The notes below the pieces were generated by a model. It worked only from the letters and a program-made list of their open reading frames with translations, was not told the origin of the DNA and did not search any database. The position numbers and the translations under genes were made by a program. Positions 34,861 to 43,542 of a stretch of DNA of 64,000 bases are shown one piece after another (the stretch's first letter is position 1; the number at the start of each line of letters is the position of its first letter). Source of the stretch: Acidobacteriota bacterium (lineage in GTDB: Bacteria > Acidobacteriota > Terriglobia > Acidiferrales > UBA7541); the NCBI GenBank assembly GCA_013289955.1, contig JABCYZ010000021.1, positions 42,931-106,930 of the forward strand. Reading direction: 5' to 3'.

Positions 34861-35622
34861 ATGCCGCATATTTTGCTAACAAACGATGATGGGATTCACG
34901 CGGAAGGGTTGCGCGTGCTGGCGTCGGCGTTCAGGGGATTCGCCGACGTGAGCATTGTGGCGCCGAGCAGCGAACAGAGCGGGAAGGCGCAGTCGCTGAC
35001 TTTGCGGCAGCCGATTATTTGCCACCCCGCCGCGGAGCGCGAGTGGGCGGTGGACGGGACGCCAGCGGATTGCGTGATTGTGGCACTGCACAAACTGTTG
35101 ACCGAAAAAGTGGATTTGGTGATTTCGGGGATCAATCACGGGGCGAATTTGGGCGAGAACGCCTATTACTCGGGGACCGTGGGGGCGGCGCGGGAAGCGG
35201 CTCTGCATCATATGCCGGCGGTGGCGATGTCCTTGTGTTCGAAGGGCGAAAAGGTGAGTTTTGAGCCGGCCGCGCGTGTGGCGCGCGCGGCGGCGGAACT
35301 CATTTTGAAAGAGGGTCTGCCGGATCAGGTTTTGCTCAACGTGAACGTGCCGGAGCCGTGGAAGGGTGGCGTGAAGTTTACGAGGCAGTCGAAGAAGATT
35401 ACGCGGAATCAGCTGCGGGAAGGCAAGGACCCGCGCGGACGAACTTATTTTTGGCTGTACGAACAGAAACTGGACAAGGACATCGAGCCGGATACGGATT
35501 ATGCGGCGATTTTTGACGGGGACGTGTCGGTGACGCCCCTGCATCTGGATCCGACGGACACGAAATCGTTGAAGGCGCTGGCGCATTGGGGGAAAAGGAT
35601 TGGCGGGGCGTTTGGCAAATGA
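34861..35622 (+). CDS. surE: 5'/3'-nucleotidase SurE
   Basis: SurE removes phosphate from 5' and 3' nucleoside monophosphates, often in survival at stationary phase. The N-terminal metal site ILLTNDDGI(H/D)AEGL, 'SGINHGANLGENAYYSGTVG' and AAREA are typical of the family, with the 253-residue length normal. GTG 34852 is in frame, but ATG 34861 starts directly at MPHILLTNDDG, the usual N-terminus. It follows the tRNA-Pro gene and converges on the BNR-repeat gene. Confidence 0.95.
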   Translation: MPHILLTNDDGIHAEGLRVLASAFRGFADVSIVAPSSEQSGKAQSLTLRQPIICHPAAEREWAVDGTPADCVIVALHKLLTEKVDLVISGINHGANLGENAYYSGTVGAAREAALHHMPAVAMSLCSKGEKVSFEPAARVARAAAELILKEGLPDQVLLNVNVPEPWKGGVKFTRQSKKITRNQLREGKDPRGRTYFWLYEQKLDKDIEPDTDYAAIFDGDVSVTPLHLDPTDTKSLKALAHWGKRIGGAFGK

Positions 35623-35704
35623 TGGGCTCTCGAGCGAAATCGCTCACTGAAGCCTCAAAACGGAAAAAACAGAGACGGACGGTTACGCGTGTGCCAAGCG
35701 GGGA

Positions 35705-35718
35705 CGCAACATGTTGCG
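35705..35718. repeat. Perfect 14-base palindrome
   Basis: CGCAACATGTTGCG reads the same on both strands. It lies between the converging surE and BNR-repeat genes. Without a T tract it is unlikely to be a terminator. It could be a protein-binding site, or just a short transcript hairpin. Confidence 0.6.
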
Positions 35719-35740
35719 CCCCCCGGAAGGGCAGCCTGGA

Positions 35741-38700
35741 TCAGTGGCCCGAAATCGCGGCTGGGGCAACCAGGGGAACGTTGTTTTTGCGCATGGAATC
35801 GTTAAGCGCGGGCAAGTCTTTGGCGAGGATTTCTCGCCATTTGGCCAGCCGGACTTCCAGGCGTTGCTCGAGGTCAAGGAAGACGGCCGTTTCCGCAGCG
35901 GTGGGGGCGGTGTCGGCGCTGTCGACCAGAGACTCGAGATGGGCTAGCTTGCTGTTGAGCATGGTGGGGTAGTTGGCTTGGTCTTCGCTGGATTTGGAGT
36001 TCACCTGCACCAATTCCTCTTCAATGGAGCTGATTTTTTTGCGGACGTCGGCCGACGCGGCGACCATGGGCTTGGCTTCGTCGCCAGTGCCGATGCGCTT
36101 TTCTAGCGCTTGCAATTGCGCGCGCAAATCGCGAATGGCAACTACCGCTTTGTTCATCTGGTCCTGGCTCTCGCTCAGTTTGAGCATCAGGTCGAATTGT
36201 TTGTGCAGATCGTCCGCAGAGGTTTGGACGCGCGGATCCATTTTCACTTCGAATTGCGCGGTTTGGGATTTTCCCCTAACGGTCAGGCGTGCCTGATATT
36301 TTCCCGCAAGAGCCAGCGGACCAGCGGGCTCGCCGGCATCATAAATCAGGCCGGGAACCTTTGTTGGGGGTTCATAGCGCAGATCCCAGACGAAGAGATT
36401 CAGGCCGGCTTTAACGGGAATATGCTCGACGGGAAGATCGCGCTCGCCTTCGTCGGGCGTGGTGTCGGTTTTCTTTTCTTCGCTCGAGAAAGAGCGGATG
36501 ACTTTGCCGTCGGCGTCTAGAAGCTCGAGTTTGGCGGGATCTTTCGGGGCTTCTTTCAGGTAGTAATAGAGAATTGCGCCGGACGGGGGATTTTCGCCAA
36601 TGGGATAGCGGCGAGGACTTACGTGGCCTTCGCGCGTGCGAAAGGCGGTATTGGGCGTGAAGAGATGCGCGTCTTCGGCGGCGAGCGTTGCGGTCGACTG
36701 GCGGAGCGGACTGAGGTCGTCGAGAACCCAGAACGAACGGCCGTGAGTGGCGACCACGAGAGCGTCATCGTGAATGACCATGTCGTGCACAGGCGTGACG
36801 GGAAGGTTCAGCTGGAGAGGCTGCCAGTTTGCTCCTTCATTGAAGGAAACATAGATGCCCGTTTCGGTGCCGGCGTAGAGCAGGCCTTTCTGCTTGGGAT
36901 CTTCGCGGACCGCGTGGACATAAACACTGTCAGGCAGTCCGGTCACGATTTTTGTCCACGTTTTGCCGTAATCGCTGGTCTTGAAAATGTAGGGCTTGAA
37001 ATTGTCGAGCTTGTGACCATCGACGGCGATGTAGGCAGTGGCCGCGTCGAAGGGCGACGGTTCGATGAGGCTGATCATGGCCCATTCGGGGACATCCCTG
37101 GGCGTGACTTTTTCCCAGTTTTTTCCGCCATCGCGCGTTAATTGAACAAGGCCATCGTCGGTGCCGGCCCAGAGTTCGCCTTCCTGTTTTGGAGATTCCG
37201 CCAGGCTGAAAATCACGTCGTAATATTCGACGGTGTACTGATCCTTGGTCAGCGGGCCGCCGGAATCCTGCTGCTTGGATTTGTCGTTGCGCGTGAGGTC
37301 GGGGCTGATGGTGGCCCAGGTGCGGCCCGCATCCGTCGAGCGGAAGACGTACTGCGCACTGTGGTAGATGACGTCGGGATTGTGCGGCGAAATCACGATG
37401 GGCATCGTCCAGGTGTAGCGGTATTTTTGGACGGCGGCCGCATACCCGTTGGGATCCTCGGGCCACTCCTCGATGCTTTGCGCCTGGTTGGTGCGGCGAT
37501 CGAAGCGCGTAAGGATGGGGCCTTCGTCGTCGGCGTAGACGATGTTCGAATCGCGCGGATCGGGCACGATGTAGCCGCTTTCGCCCCCGCCAACGGCGTC
37601 CCAGTCGCCCGACAGAATCGCGCCGTGGTCGCTGCGCGTGCGGATGCCAATCGATGAGTTGTCCTGCTGCGAGCCGTAGACGCGGTACTGGAAATCGTTA
37701 TCGGCAGCGACGTGATAGAACTGTGCGGTGGGCTGGTTATCCTGTGTGGACCAGTTCTTGCCGCCGTCGACGCTGATGGTGGCGCCGCCGTCATTGCCAT
37801 TGATCATACGATTGGTGTTGTTGGGATCGATCCAGAGGGCGTGATGATCGCCGTGCGGGGCGTTGATGCGCTCGAAGGATTTGCCGCCGTCGCTCGAGCC
37901 GTAGAGGCCGGTGTTGGCGATGTACACGCCGCCAACATTTTTAGGGTCGGCCCAGACGTGCGTGAAGTACCAGGCGCGCTGCGTGAAGCGGTGGTCGTCG
38001 GTGATGAGAGACCATTTTACGCCGGCATCGTCGCTGCGATAGAGGCCGCCTTTCCTGGCTTCGATGAGCGCGTAAACGACATTCGAGTCGGCGCCGGAAA
38101 CCGCGACGCTGATCCGGCCAAGCGTGCCTTCGGGCATGCCGTTGCCTTCGATGCGCTTCCAGGTCGAGCCGTCGTCGTTCGAACGATAGAGGCCGTCCTT
38201 CGCGCCGCCGCTGTTGAGAGTCCACGGCGTGCGCCAGCCTTCCCACATTGCGGCAAAGAGAACATGAGGATTGTGCGGATCGAAAACGATGTCGATGCCG
38301 CCGGTGCGATCGTCGAGGTAGAGAACTTTTTCCCAGGTCTTGCCTCCGTCACGCGTGCGGTAGATGCCGCGATCGGGATTGGGCCCGTAAGCGTGGCCGA
38401 GTGCAGCGACAAAGACTACATCCGGATTCGTCGGATGGATGATTACGGCGCCGATGTGGCGCGTGTCTTTGAGGCCGACGTTGGTCCAAGTCTTCCCAGC
38501 ATCGGTCGATTTGTAAACGCCATCGCCGAAGGAGATGTTGCCACGGATGCAGGCTTCGCCCGAACCTGCGTAGATTACGTTGGGGTCGGAGTCGGCCACG
38601 GCGATAGCGCCGATCGAGGAGGTGGTTTGCTTGTCAAAGAGAGGGTCCCAGGAGATGCCGCCATCGGTGGTTTTCCAGACGCCGCCGCTGACTGCGCCGA

Positions 38701-38896
38701 AATAATAGGTGTAAGGCTGGCTGGGAACGCCTGCAACGGTGATGGCCCGGCCGCCGCGGAAGGGGCCGACGAGCCGCCATTTCATGCCGTCGTAGGTTTT
38801 GGGATCGACTTGCTGGGCCTGCGAAACGAGAGAAGCGGAAAAGATAAGAGTGCAGACAGAGAGAAGGTAGAAGACGGGCTGGCAAATCGATTTCAC
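35741..38896 (-). CDS. Secreted BNR/sortilin-repeat beta-propeller protein
   Basis: A 1,051-residue exported protein. Signal peptide at about 1-28 (LLSVCTLIFSASLVSQAQQ), then many S/T-x-D-G-G-x-(T/S)-W Asp-box repeats: TTDGGISWDPLF, STDAGKTWTNV, TRDGGKTWEKV, SNDDGSTWKRI, SDDAGVKWSLI, STDAGRTWATI and TSDYGKTWTKI. These form VPS10/sortilin-like beta-propellers, a family widely called 'glycosyl hydrolase' in acidobacterial genomes although no catalytic residues are evident. The C-terminal 200 residues are helical (coiled-coil-like around LRAQLQALEKRI). Its role is probably extracellular polymer binding or breakdown; no partner gene is adjacent. Confidence 0.88.
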   Translation of the reverse strand: MKSICQPVFYLLSVCTLIFSASLVSQAQQVDPKTYDGMKWRLVGPFRGGRAITVAGVPSQPYTYYFGAVSGGVWKTTDGGISWDPLFDKQTTSSIGAIAVADSDPNVIYAGSGEACIRGNISFGDGVYKSTDAGKTWTNVGLKDTRHIGAVIIHPTNPDVVFVAALGHAYGPNPDRGIYRTRDGGKTWEKVLYLDDRTGGIDIVFDPHNPHVLFAAMWEGWRTPWTLNSGGAKDGLYRSNDDGSTWKRIEGNGMPEGTLGRISVAVSGADSNVVYALIEARKGGLYRSDDAGVKWSLITDDHRFTQRAWYFTHVWADPKNVGGVYIANTGLYGSSDGGKSFERINAPHGDHHALWIDPNNTNRMINGNDGGATISVDGGKNWSTQDNQPTAQFYHVAADNDFQYRVYGSQQDNSSIGIRTRSDHGAILSGDWDAVGGGESGYIVPDPRDSNIVYADDEGPILTRFDRRTNQAQSIEEWPEDPNGYAAAVQKYRYTWTMPIVISPHNPDVIYHSAQYVFRSTDAGRTWATISPDLTRNDKSKQQDSGGPLTKDQYTVEYYDVIFSLAESPKQEGELWAGTDDGLVQLTRDGGKNWEKVTPRDVPEWAMISLIEPSPFDAATAYIAVDGHKLDNFKPYIFKTSDYGKTWTKIVTGLPDSVYVHAVREDPKQKGLLYAGTETGIYVSFNEGANWQPLQLNLPVTPVHDMVIHDDALVVATHGRSFWVLDDLSPLRQSTATLAAEDAHLFTPNTAFRTREGHVSPRRYPIGENPPSGAILYYYLKEAPKDPAKLELLDADGKVIRSFSSEEKKTDTTPDEGERDLPVEHIPVKAGLNLFVWDLRYEPPTKVPGLIYDAGEPAGPLALAGKYQARLTVRGKSQTAQFEVKMDPRVQTSADDLHKQFDLMLKLSESQDQMNKAVVAIRDLRAQLQALEKRIGTGDEAKPMVAASADVRKKISSIEEELVQVNSKSSEDQANYPTMLNSKLAHLESLVDSADTAPTAAETAVFLDLEQRLEVRLAKWREILAKDLPALNDSMRKNNVPLVAPAAISGH

Positions 38897-39048
38897 AAAA
38901 GCCTCCGGCGATCAAGGAACAGGACGTTGCATGGTATCACCGGTCACGGCGGGAACTATAGGCGGTAGTAGAAATTCGAGCGAGACCGTTTCCGGCAATC
39001 GGACGCCATTGGCTGGCTTGATCGGAGTTGGGATCGACGCCGGGTGAA

Positions 39049-39303
39049 CTACACTGCGCGAGATTTCTTCCAGTGCAGGGGAGGCAGTTCCGAGTTTGTG
39101 ACGCGACGCAGATACGCCAGCGCGTGTGCTGCCGCCCGGTCTTTCCCCTGTTCGATATCGTCCACGGCCTCGGAGGGAGCGATCCAGTTCTTTGCATTCA
39201 CGTTGTAAACGGACGCTTGCACACCAATCGCACTATGCTCGGAGAACAACCTGAGGTGTTCCCCGGCTACTTTGACTTCCGCCCAAACACCTTCGTCAAG
39301 CAT
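39049..39303 (-). CDS. Small conserved-looking hypothetical protein
   Basis: An 84-residue frame (from ATG 39303) that looks like a real gene: 'VWAEVKVAGEHLRLFSEHSA' resembles an alternating beta sheet, followed by an amphipathic helix ('AVDDIEQGKDRAAAHALAYL') and a basic tail. A GGGGC sits about six bases upstream of the ATG; a GTG at 39315 is also in frame. No recognised family, no neighbour with a stated role. Confidence 0.5.
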   Translation of the reverse strand: MLDEGVWAEVKVAGEHLRLFSEHSAIGVQASVYNVNAKNWIAPSEAVDDIEQGKDRAAAHALAYLRRVTNSELPPLHWKKSRAV

Positions 39304-39598
39304 CGATCGCCCCACGTTAGAAAGACATGGTAGGCCAGTTTACACTCGAATCCCAAGCCCTCTCCTGGAGGTGGTGCTCACTTCCCAACGCTCCTGGCTT
39401 TGAATCATCGAGGGCAAAAGCCCCCAGCTTTTTTGGGCTTGATCAGGGGTTTCCGATAGAACGGGATACCAGGACCGATTGCATATTGTGCCGGGTCCCC
39501 GCGACTCGGACGATGCCGTTCTGCCTACCCTCCAGAGGCCGTCGTGGGATACTCTTTGATTCTCTGGGGAGCCAAGGCGAGCGCCTGGAAGGGTGACT

Positions 39599-40267
39599 AT
39601 GAGAACTCTTTTAGCTCTTTTCCTTTTCTTGTCCTGCATGTTCGCCGGCCAAGAGGCGTCGGCGCCAGTGCCTGTGGAGGACGAGCCACTTCATCATGTG
39701 GTCCTGAAGAATGAATCTGTTGTCGTTCTCCACTTGACGCTGCCGCCCGGCGAACGCACGCTCTATCACACGCACTCCCACGACCGCGTGGCCGTCAACC
39801 TTTCCAGCACTTCGATCACGCAGCAGACACTGAACGAAAACGAAGGCCCGCCTTCGGCGACGGCGCCCGGCAATATTTCCGTCTACACCCTTGCCGGTAG
39901 TTCTTTCACACACAGGGTCCACAATATAGGCCCGGCTCCTTTTGATGTCCTGGACGTCGAACTTCTCGCGAGGCCGGAAACTCCGTCGCCGTCAGTGGCC
40001 GCTGCGATTGCTGGAGAAAATCCAAGCGCGCGGGTTTACAACTGGATCCTCGCCCCCGGCTCGGTGTCTGCCATGCACACCCATCAGCGACCGTACCTGA
40101 TCGTCTCGGCAAAGGGATTCACGCTGAAAATGACCGCGCCCGATGGACAATCCAGCACGCACGAGGTCAAGGCTGGCGATTTCCACTGGGTGGATACCAG
40201 GGTCACCCACAGCCTGGCCAACGCAGGAAGCACAGCGGCGCAAATCGTGGAGATCGAACTGAAATAA
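39599..40267 (+). CDS. Secreted bicupin protein
   Basis: A 222-residue protein with a signal peptide (TLLALFLFLSCMFAGQEA) and two cupin folds. The first has HLTLPPGERTLYHTHSHDRV (the G(X)5HXH metal site) and the second 'ILAPGSVSAMHTHQRPYLIV' with GDFHWVDTRVTHSLAN. Both retain the two His of cupin motif 1, so two metal sites are possible. Possible roles include a dioxygenase, isomerase or sugar-binding protein; no neighbour decides this. A GTG at 39593 is also in frame. Confidence 0.85.
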   Translation: MRTLLALFLFLSCMFAGQEASAPVPVEDEPLHHVVLKNESVVVLHLTLPPGERTLYHTHSHDRVAVNLSSTSITQQTLNENEGPPSATAPGNISVYTLAGSSFTHRVHNIGPAPFDVLDVELLARPETPSPSVAAAIAGENPSARVYNWILAPGSVSAMHTHQRPYLIVSAKGFTLKMTAPDGQSSTHEVKAGDFHWVDTRVTHSLANAGSTAAQIVEIELK

Positions 40268-40348
40268 GCGCCTCGCTCCCGTCAGTTTTCTCCTGACTCC
40301 GCCTTGAGGCCTCCGCGCCTCTGGGTTTTCCAAGAAGGCACGCCTGTC

Positions 40349-40377
40349 CTGACATCTCCCCGTTCCCGAGCTATACT
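40349..40377 (+). promoter_or_regulatory. Sigma-70-like promoter
   Basis: CTGACA (40349-40354), 17-base spacer, TATACT (40372-40377). Five of six bases match each consensus. Transcription would start near 40384 and read into the tiny unit below. Confidence 0.6.
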
Positions 40378-40383
40378 CGGAGC

Positions 40384-40510
40384 ACTCGACATTCTTGTCG
40401 ACATCGGCGCTCCCGCCGAGAAGGAGGTGATCCTGTGAGGTACGGTTTACGTTGAAGTAGCAGGGAGAGGCGCTTGTGAAGCTACCGGGCGCCTCTCTTC
40501 TTTTCTCCTG
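40384..40510 (+). ncRNA. Tiny transcription unit: perfect Shine-Dalgarno, six-codon frame, terminator
   Basis: A stretch from a putative start near 40384 to a terminator that ends near 40508. It contains AAGGAGGTGATCC (40421-40433), an exact 13-base complement to the 3' end of typical bacterial 16S rRNA, seven bases before GTG 40435, which opens the frame M-R-Y-G-L-R-stop (40435-40455). The hairpin GAGAGGCGC/GCGCCTCTC (40465-40497) is followed by TTCTTTTCTCC. GTAGC (40457-40461) could instead pair with GCTAC (40481-40485), giving a mutually exclusive structure. A CGACA/TGTCG hairpin precedes it. It may be a leader peptide with attenuation or a ribosome-binding small RNA. No family is recognised. 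Confidence 0.45.
40465..40508 (+). terminator. Intrinsic terminator of the tiny unit
   Basis: GAGAGGCGC pairs with GCGCCTCTC (9 bp) around a 15-base loop, followed by the pyrimidine-rich TTCTTTTCTCC. Confidence 0.75.
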
Positions 40511-40686
40511 TCTGTGCGACTCGCCTCTGGTTTCACGAATTCACTGGACGTCTCGGGCCCAGCCAGTGTCTGATCCACACGCTTGCCGAAAACCTGACCC
40601 ACCGCAAAGAGGAATCGCTCGGATTAAAAAACCCCGGAGCCATGAGTCTGTGCTACCGGGAGCAAATGGGGTAGGATGCAACGGCG

Positions 40687-41841
40687 ATGGCCACTGCGAA
40701 AACTTACGATACGGCGATCATCGGGGCGGGAGTGTTTGGGGCGTGGAGCGCGTGGCATTTGGCGCGGCGCGGACAGCGCGTCGTTTTGCTCGATGCGTAT
40801 GGACCGTCGAACGCGCGGGCCAGTTCCGGCGGGGAATCGCGCATCATTCGAATGGGGTATGGAACGGATGAGATTTATACGCGATCGGCACAGCGGTCGC
40901 TGGCGGAATGGAAAAAATTTTGTGCGGCTACCGGGCAGCGGCTGTATCACGAGACCGGGGTGCTGTGGCTGGCGGGCGAAGATGATTCGCGCGTGCGGCA
41001 GACGATGGCCACGCTCCTGCGCTGCGAGGTGCCGTTTGAGGAGATGGATAAGGCGGCGCTCGAGAAGCGTTACCCGCAGATTTCCTTGGAACGCGTCACG
41101 CGCGGCTTTTTGGAGCCGAAGAGCGGCGTGCTTTTGGCGCGGCGGGCGGTGGCGGCGGTGGTCGAGGATGCGGTCAAGCTGGGCGCGGACTATCGGGTTG
41201 CTTTGATGGAGAGGCCGCGGGGAGCCGGGCGTCTCCTGAACGCGAAATGCAGCAACGGGGAATCGATTTCGGCGGGGCAGTTTGTTTTTGCTTGCGGGTC
41301 GTGGCTTGGCAAAGTTTTTCCGGAGATTCTTGCGCAGCGGATTTTTCCCAGCCGGCAAGAAGTCTTCTTTTTCGGCGTGCCGCCGGGAGACGAGCGATTC
41401 GCACCGCCGGCTTTGCCGACCTGGCTTTTTCAGGAAGATGAATATTACGGGATGCCGGACATAGAAGGCCGCGGCCTGAAGATTGCGCTCGACCGTCACG
41501 GAGAGCGAGTCGATCCCGACACACAATCGCGCTTGCCTACGGCTGCCGAGGCGGAAGTGGTAGAGAGATACGTGGCCAGCCGCTTTCCGGCAATGCGAAA
41601 TGCGCCGGTGGTTGAGACGCGCGTGTGCCAGTATGAAAATACGTCGAACGGCGATTTTTTGATTGACCGGCATCCCGAGATGGAGAATGTGTGGTTTGTT
41701 GGCGGCGGATCCGGGCACGGTTTCAAGCACGGGCCGGCTGTCGGCGAATACGTTTCGCGGCAAATACTGGATAAGGCCGCGCCTGAACCAAGATATTCGC
41801 TGGCCACGAAGGAAACGGTGCAGCACCGGGCAGTCTATTGA
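40687..41841 (+). CDS. FAD-dependent amine oxidase, sarcosine oxidase / N-methyltryptophan oxidase type
   Basis: A 384-residue FAD-dependent oxidoreductase of the monomeric sarcosine oxidase (MSOX) family. The N-terminal dinucleotide motif GAGVFGAWSAWHLARRG is followed by the acidic end of beta-2 (LLDAYGP) and by SSGGESRIIR, a family signature. Near the C-terminus VCQYENTSNGDFLIDRHP aligns with the segment that carries the covalent FAD Cys in MSOX, so a covalent flavin is possible. The VGGGSGHGFKHGPAVGE block ends the flavin-binding fold. Likely substrates are secondary amino acids or N-methylated amines. It lies upstream of, and converges on, the GGDEF gene; it might belong to the amino-compound uptake set at 43543-50078. 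Confidence 0.9.
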   Translation: MATAKTYDTAIIGAGVFGAWSAWHLARRGQRVVLLDAYGPSNARASSGGESRIIRMGYGTDEIYTRSAQRSLAEWKKFCAATGQRLYHETGVLWLAGEDDSRVRQTMATLLRCEVPFEEMDKAALEKRYPQISLERVTRGFLEPKSGVLLARRAVAAVVEDAVKLGADYRVALMERPRGAGRLLNAKCSNGESISAGQFVFACGSWLGKVFPEILAQRIFPSRQEVFFFGVPPGDERFAPPALPTWLFQEDEYYGMPDIEGRGLKIALDRHGERVDPDTQSRLPTAAEAEVVERYVASRFPAMRNAPVVETRVCQYENTSNGDFLIDRHPEMENVWFVGGGSGHGFKHGPAVGEYVSRQILDKAAPEPRYSLATKETVQHRAVY

Positions 41842-41874
41842 GTCCAAGAACGGCGCCCTGAGCGCGTGCGCGCA

Positions 41875-43185
41875 TCAGATCTTTGGCGTGCGGCGGCGCG
41901 CATGGAAGGCGGCGATGCCGCGCTTTACGCGACGAGCTTTTTCCGCGTAGAGATCCTGATCAGCTTCGGAAAGAAGTTTTTCGATCCGCTCCCCATCTCC
42001 ACGGTAAATCGAAATGCCGATGCTCGCAGAGAGCCGGGGCTGTTCCTCATCCTCGGACATGACCACGCGAATGCGGCTGGCAACGCGCTGCGCTTCCGCG
42101 TCCTCGGATTCGGGCAGTACGAGAGCGAACTCATCGCCGCCGTAGCGCGCGGCGGTATCGATGGCGCGGCAATGAATGCGCAAAATGGCTGCGAGGCGGC
42201 AAAGAGAGCGGCTGCCAACCAAGTGGCCGAAGCGGTCGTTGATTTTCTTAAGGCCGTCGAGATCAAGAAGCAGAACGGCGAAGGGCCTGCCTGTCCGGTT
42301 GGTGCGCTCGGTTTCGTTTTCGAGGACGTCGAGGAGACGGCGGTAGTTGGCAAGACCTGTAAGCGGATCGCTGACGGCGAGATGACGGACCTGTTCAAAG
42401 AGGCGCGCATTATCGAGCAGGGCGCCGCCGAGCGCGAGAGCATAGCTGCTTACCGTGAGAACCTGGGCGAGCACGAAGGGCGCGTCGAGAAGGCGCTGCG
42501 ACTGGCACGCGGCGATCTGAGCGGCGCAATTCATCCAGGCCGCGGCGTAGATGGTGCGGTCGAAGGCAGAGTCCTCGGAGTCCAGACGCCGGCGATACCA
42601 AATGACCGCCGCGAGAAAAATTACCCCCGGCAAAAGTTGCTGAGGGCTGGGCACAAAAGCAACCGGATGGCGGGAGACTTCCGGCGGAAGGCGGCGCAGA
42701 GCTGCGGCGATTAAGTATGTGAAGGCGACCACAGACATCAAGGCGCCGATGATTTCCGTTTTGGTGTGGCGCGAACGAGGAATGAAACGTTCCACGAGCA
42801 GCGCAACAAGGAGCAGAAGTGCCAAAAGCATGCGGCTGAGCCACCAGGCCACAGGCGCCCAGGTGGCGCGCACTGGAGAATCCTGCATGAACTGAAAAAA
42901 GAGAACTCCGGAAGCCGACAACACCGCCCCGGTAAGAAGATAACCTCCGCCGAGAATCAGGGAGATGCGGTCCTGAGTGCCCTGGAAACGGACGAGGGTG
43001 AGGGCCGCGAAGACAAAAGCCAAGAGAGCGGTGATGACCTGCAAATACCCTTGAAGAACGGGATCGGGTTCGAGAGAGACAGGGCGCAGCCAGTAGGCCA
43101 CAAAAAACGTGAGCAGAAAGCCCAGCACATGCCAAAGAACAACTTTGGTGGGACTGCGATCGAGCATGCCGATTTCCCCGCCCAT
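41875..43185 (-). CDS. Membrane-anchored diguanylate cyclase (GGDEF)
   Basis: A 436-residue protein with about seven N-terminal membrane helices (for example 'VVLWHVLGFLLTFFVAYWL', 'VITALLAFVFAALTLV', 'MLLALLLLVALLVERF'), and a C-terminal GGDEF domain. The domain has 'SDPLTGLANYRRLLDVLENE', LLLDLDGLKKINDRFGHLVG and the active-site YGGDEF. RAID lies five residues before GGDEF, which matches the RxxD inhibitory site, so product inhibition is expected. It would make cyclic di-GMP in response to a membrane signal. No EAL or HD-GYP partner is near. Confidence 0.93.
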   Translation of the reverse strand: MGGEIGMLDRSPTKVVLWHVLGFLLTFFVAYWLRPVSLEPDPVLQGYLQVITALLAFVFAALTLVRFQGTQDRISLILGGGYLLTGAVLSASGVLFFQFMQDSPVRATWAPVAWWLSRMLLALLLLVALLVERFIPRSRHTKTEIIGALMSVVAFTYLIAAALRRLPPEVSRHPVAFVPSPQQLLPGVIFLAAVIWYRRRLDSEDSAFDRTIYAAAWMNCAAQIAACQSQRLLDAPFVLAQVLTVSSYALALGGALLDNARLFEQVRHLAVSDPLTGLANYRRLLDVLENETERTNRTGRPFAVLLLDLDGLKKINDRFGHLVGSRSLCRLAAILRIHCRAIDTAARYGGDEFALVLPESEDAEAQRVASRIRVVMSEDEEQPRLSASIGISIYRGDGERIEKLLSEADQDLYAEKARRVKRGIAAFHARRRTPKI

Positions 43186-43542
43186 ACGGATGGCCCTCGA
43201 CTGGGGCGAGGTGCTACTTCATTAGACTACGGGCAGAAGGCCCGCGTTGCGGATAAAGTAAGCGAACTTTAACCAAAAGACACTGACCGTGGAAAATATT
43301 CCTACTGGTCTTTGGGACAGGTGAAATTCCCGAACGCGAGCGTAACCGAGAGCGCTTCGCGGAGGCGAACAAGGAACAGCAGTAAGTTTGTGCTTGCGTG
43401 AGGAAACAAGTTCCTGGAAAATGCCTGCATTGAAACGATTCAATGATGCGAGCGAGGTGTGCGCGATGGGAGTAGTTTCCGCGGAAGCTTCCGGGCTGCC
43501 CGAGGGCGAGAGGCGAACGAGTAAAAGGAAATCGGGCGGCGC
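43186..43542. other. Divergent intergenic region with LacI-like operator
   Basis: About 357 bases between the GGDEF gene (minus) and the SIS-domain gene (plus). It contains the near-palindrome listed at 43429. No other gene or RNA is seen. Confidence 0.5.
43429..43444. promoter_or_regulatory. LacI-family operator-like palindrome
   Basis: ATTGAAACGATTCAAT has 6-base inverted arms ATTGAA/TTCAAT around a central ACGA. It fits the LacI-family operator style TGAAACGTTTCA with a central CG. It lies about 100 bases upstream of the SIS-domain gene, at the start of the set that ends with a LacI regulator at 46088. Confidence 0.6.

Larger units (their letters stand above)
40268..40686. other. Intergenic region containing a tiny transcription unit
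   Basis: About 420 bases between the bicupin and flavoprotein genes. The middle (40349-40510) holds the promoter, strong ribosome-binding site, six-codon frame and terminator listed separately. The flanking parts show nothing else that I recognise. Confidence 0.6.

Noticed and set aside
37712..38968. 418-residue plus-strand frame
   Set aside because: Shadow of the BNR-repeat gene, biased composition.
39417..39445. AAGCCC/GGGCTT hairpin with T run
   Set aside because: It lies in non-coding sequence with the stem carrying the T run in the loop, and neither flanking gene ends there.
40624..41847. 407-residue minus-strand frame
   Set aside because: Shadow of the flavin oxidase gene; Arg/His-rich, no domain.
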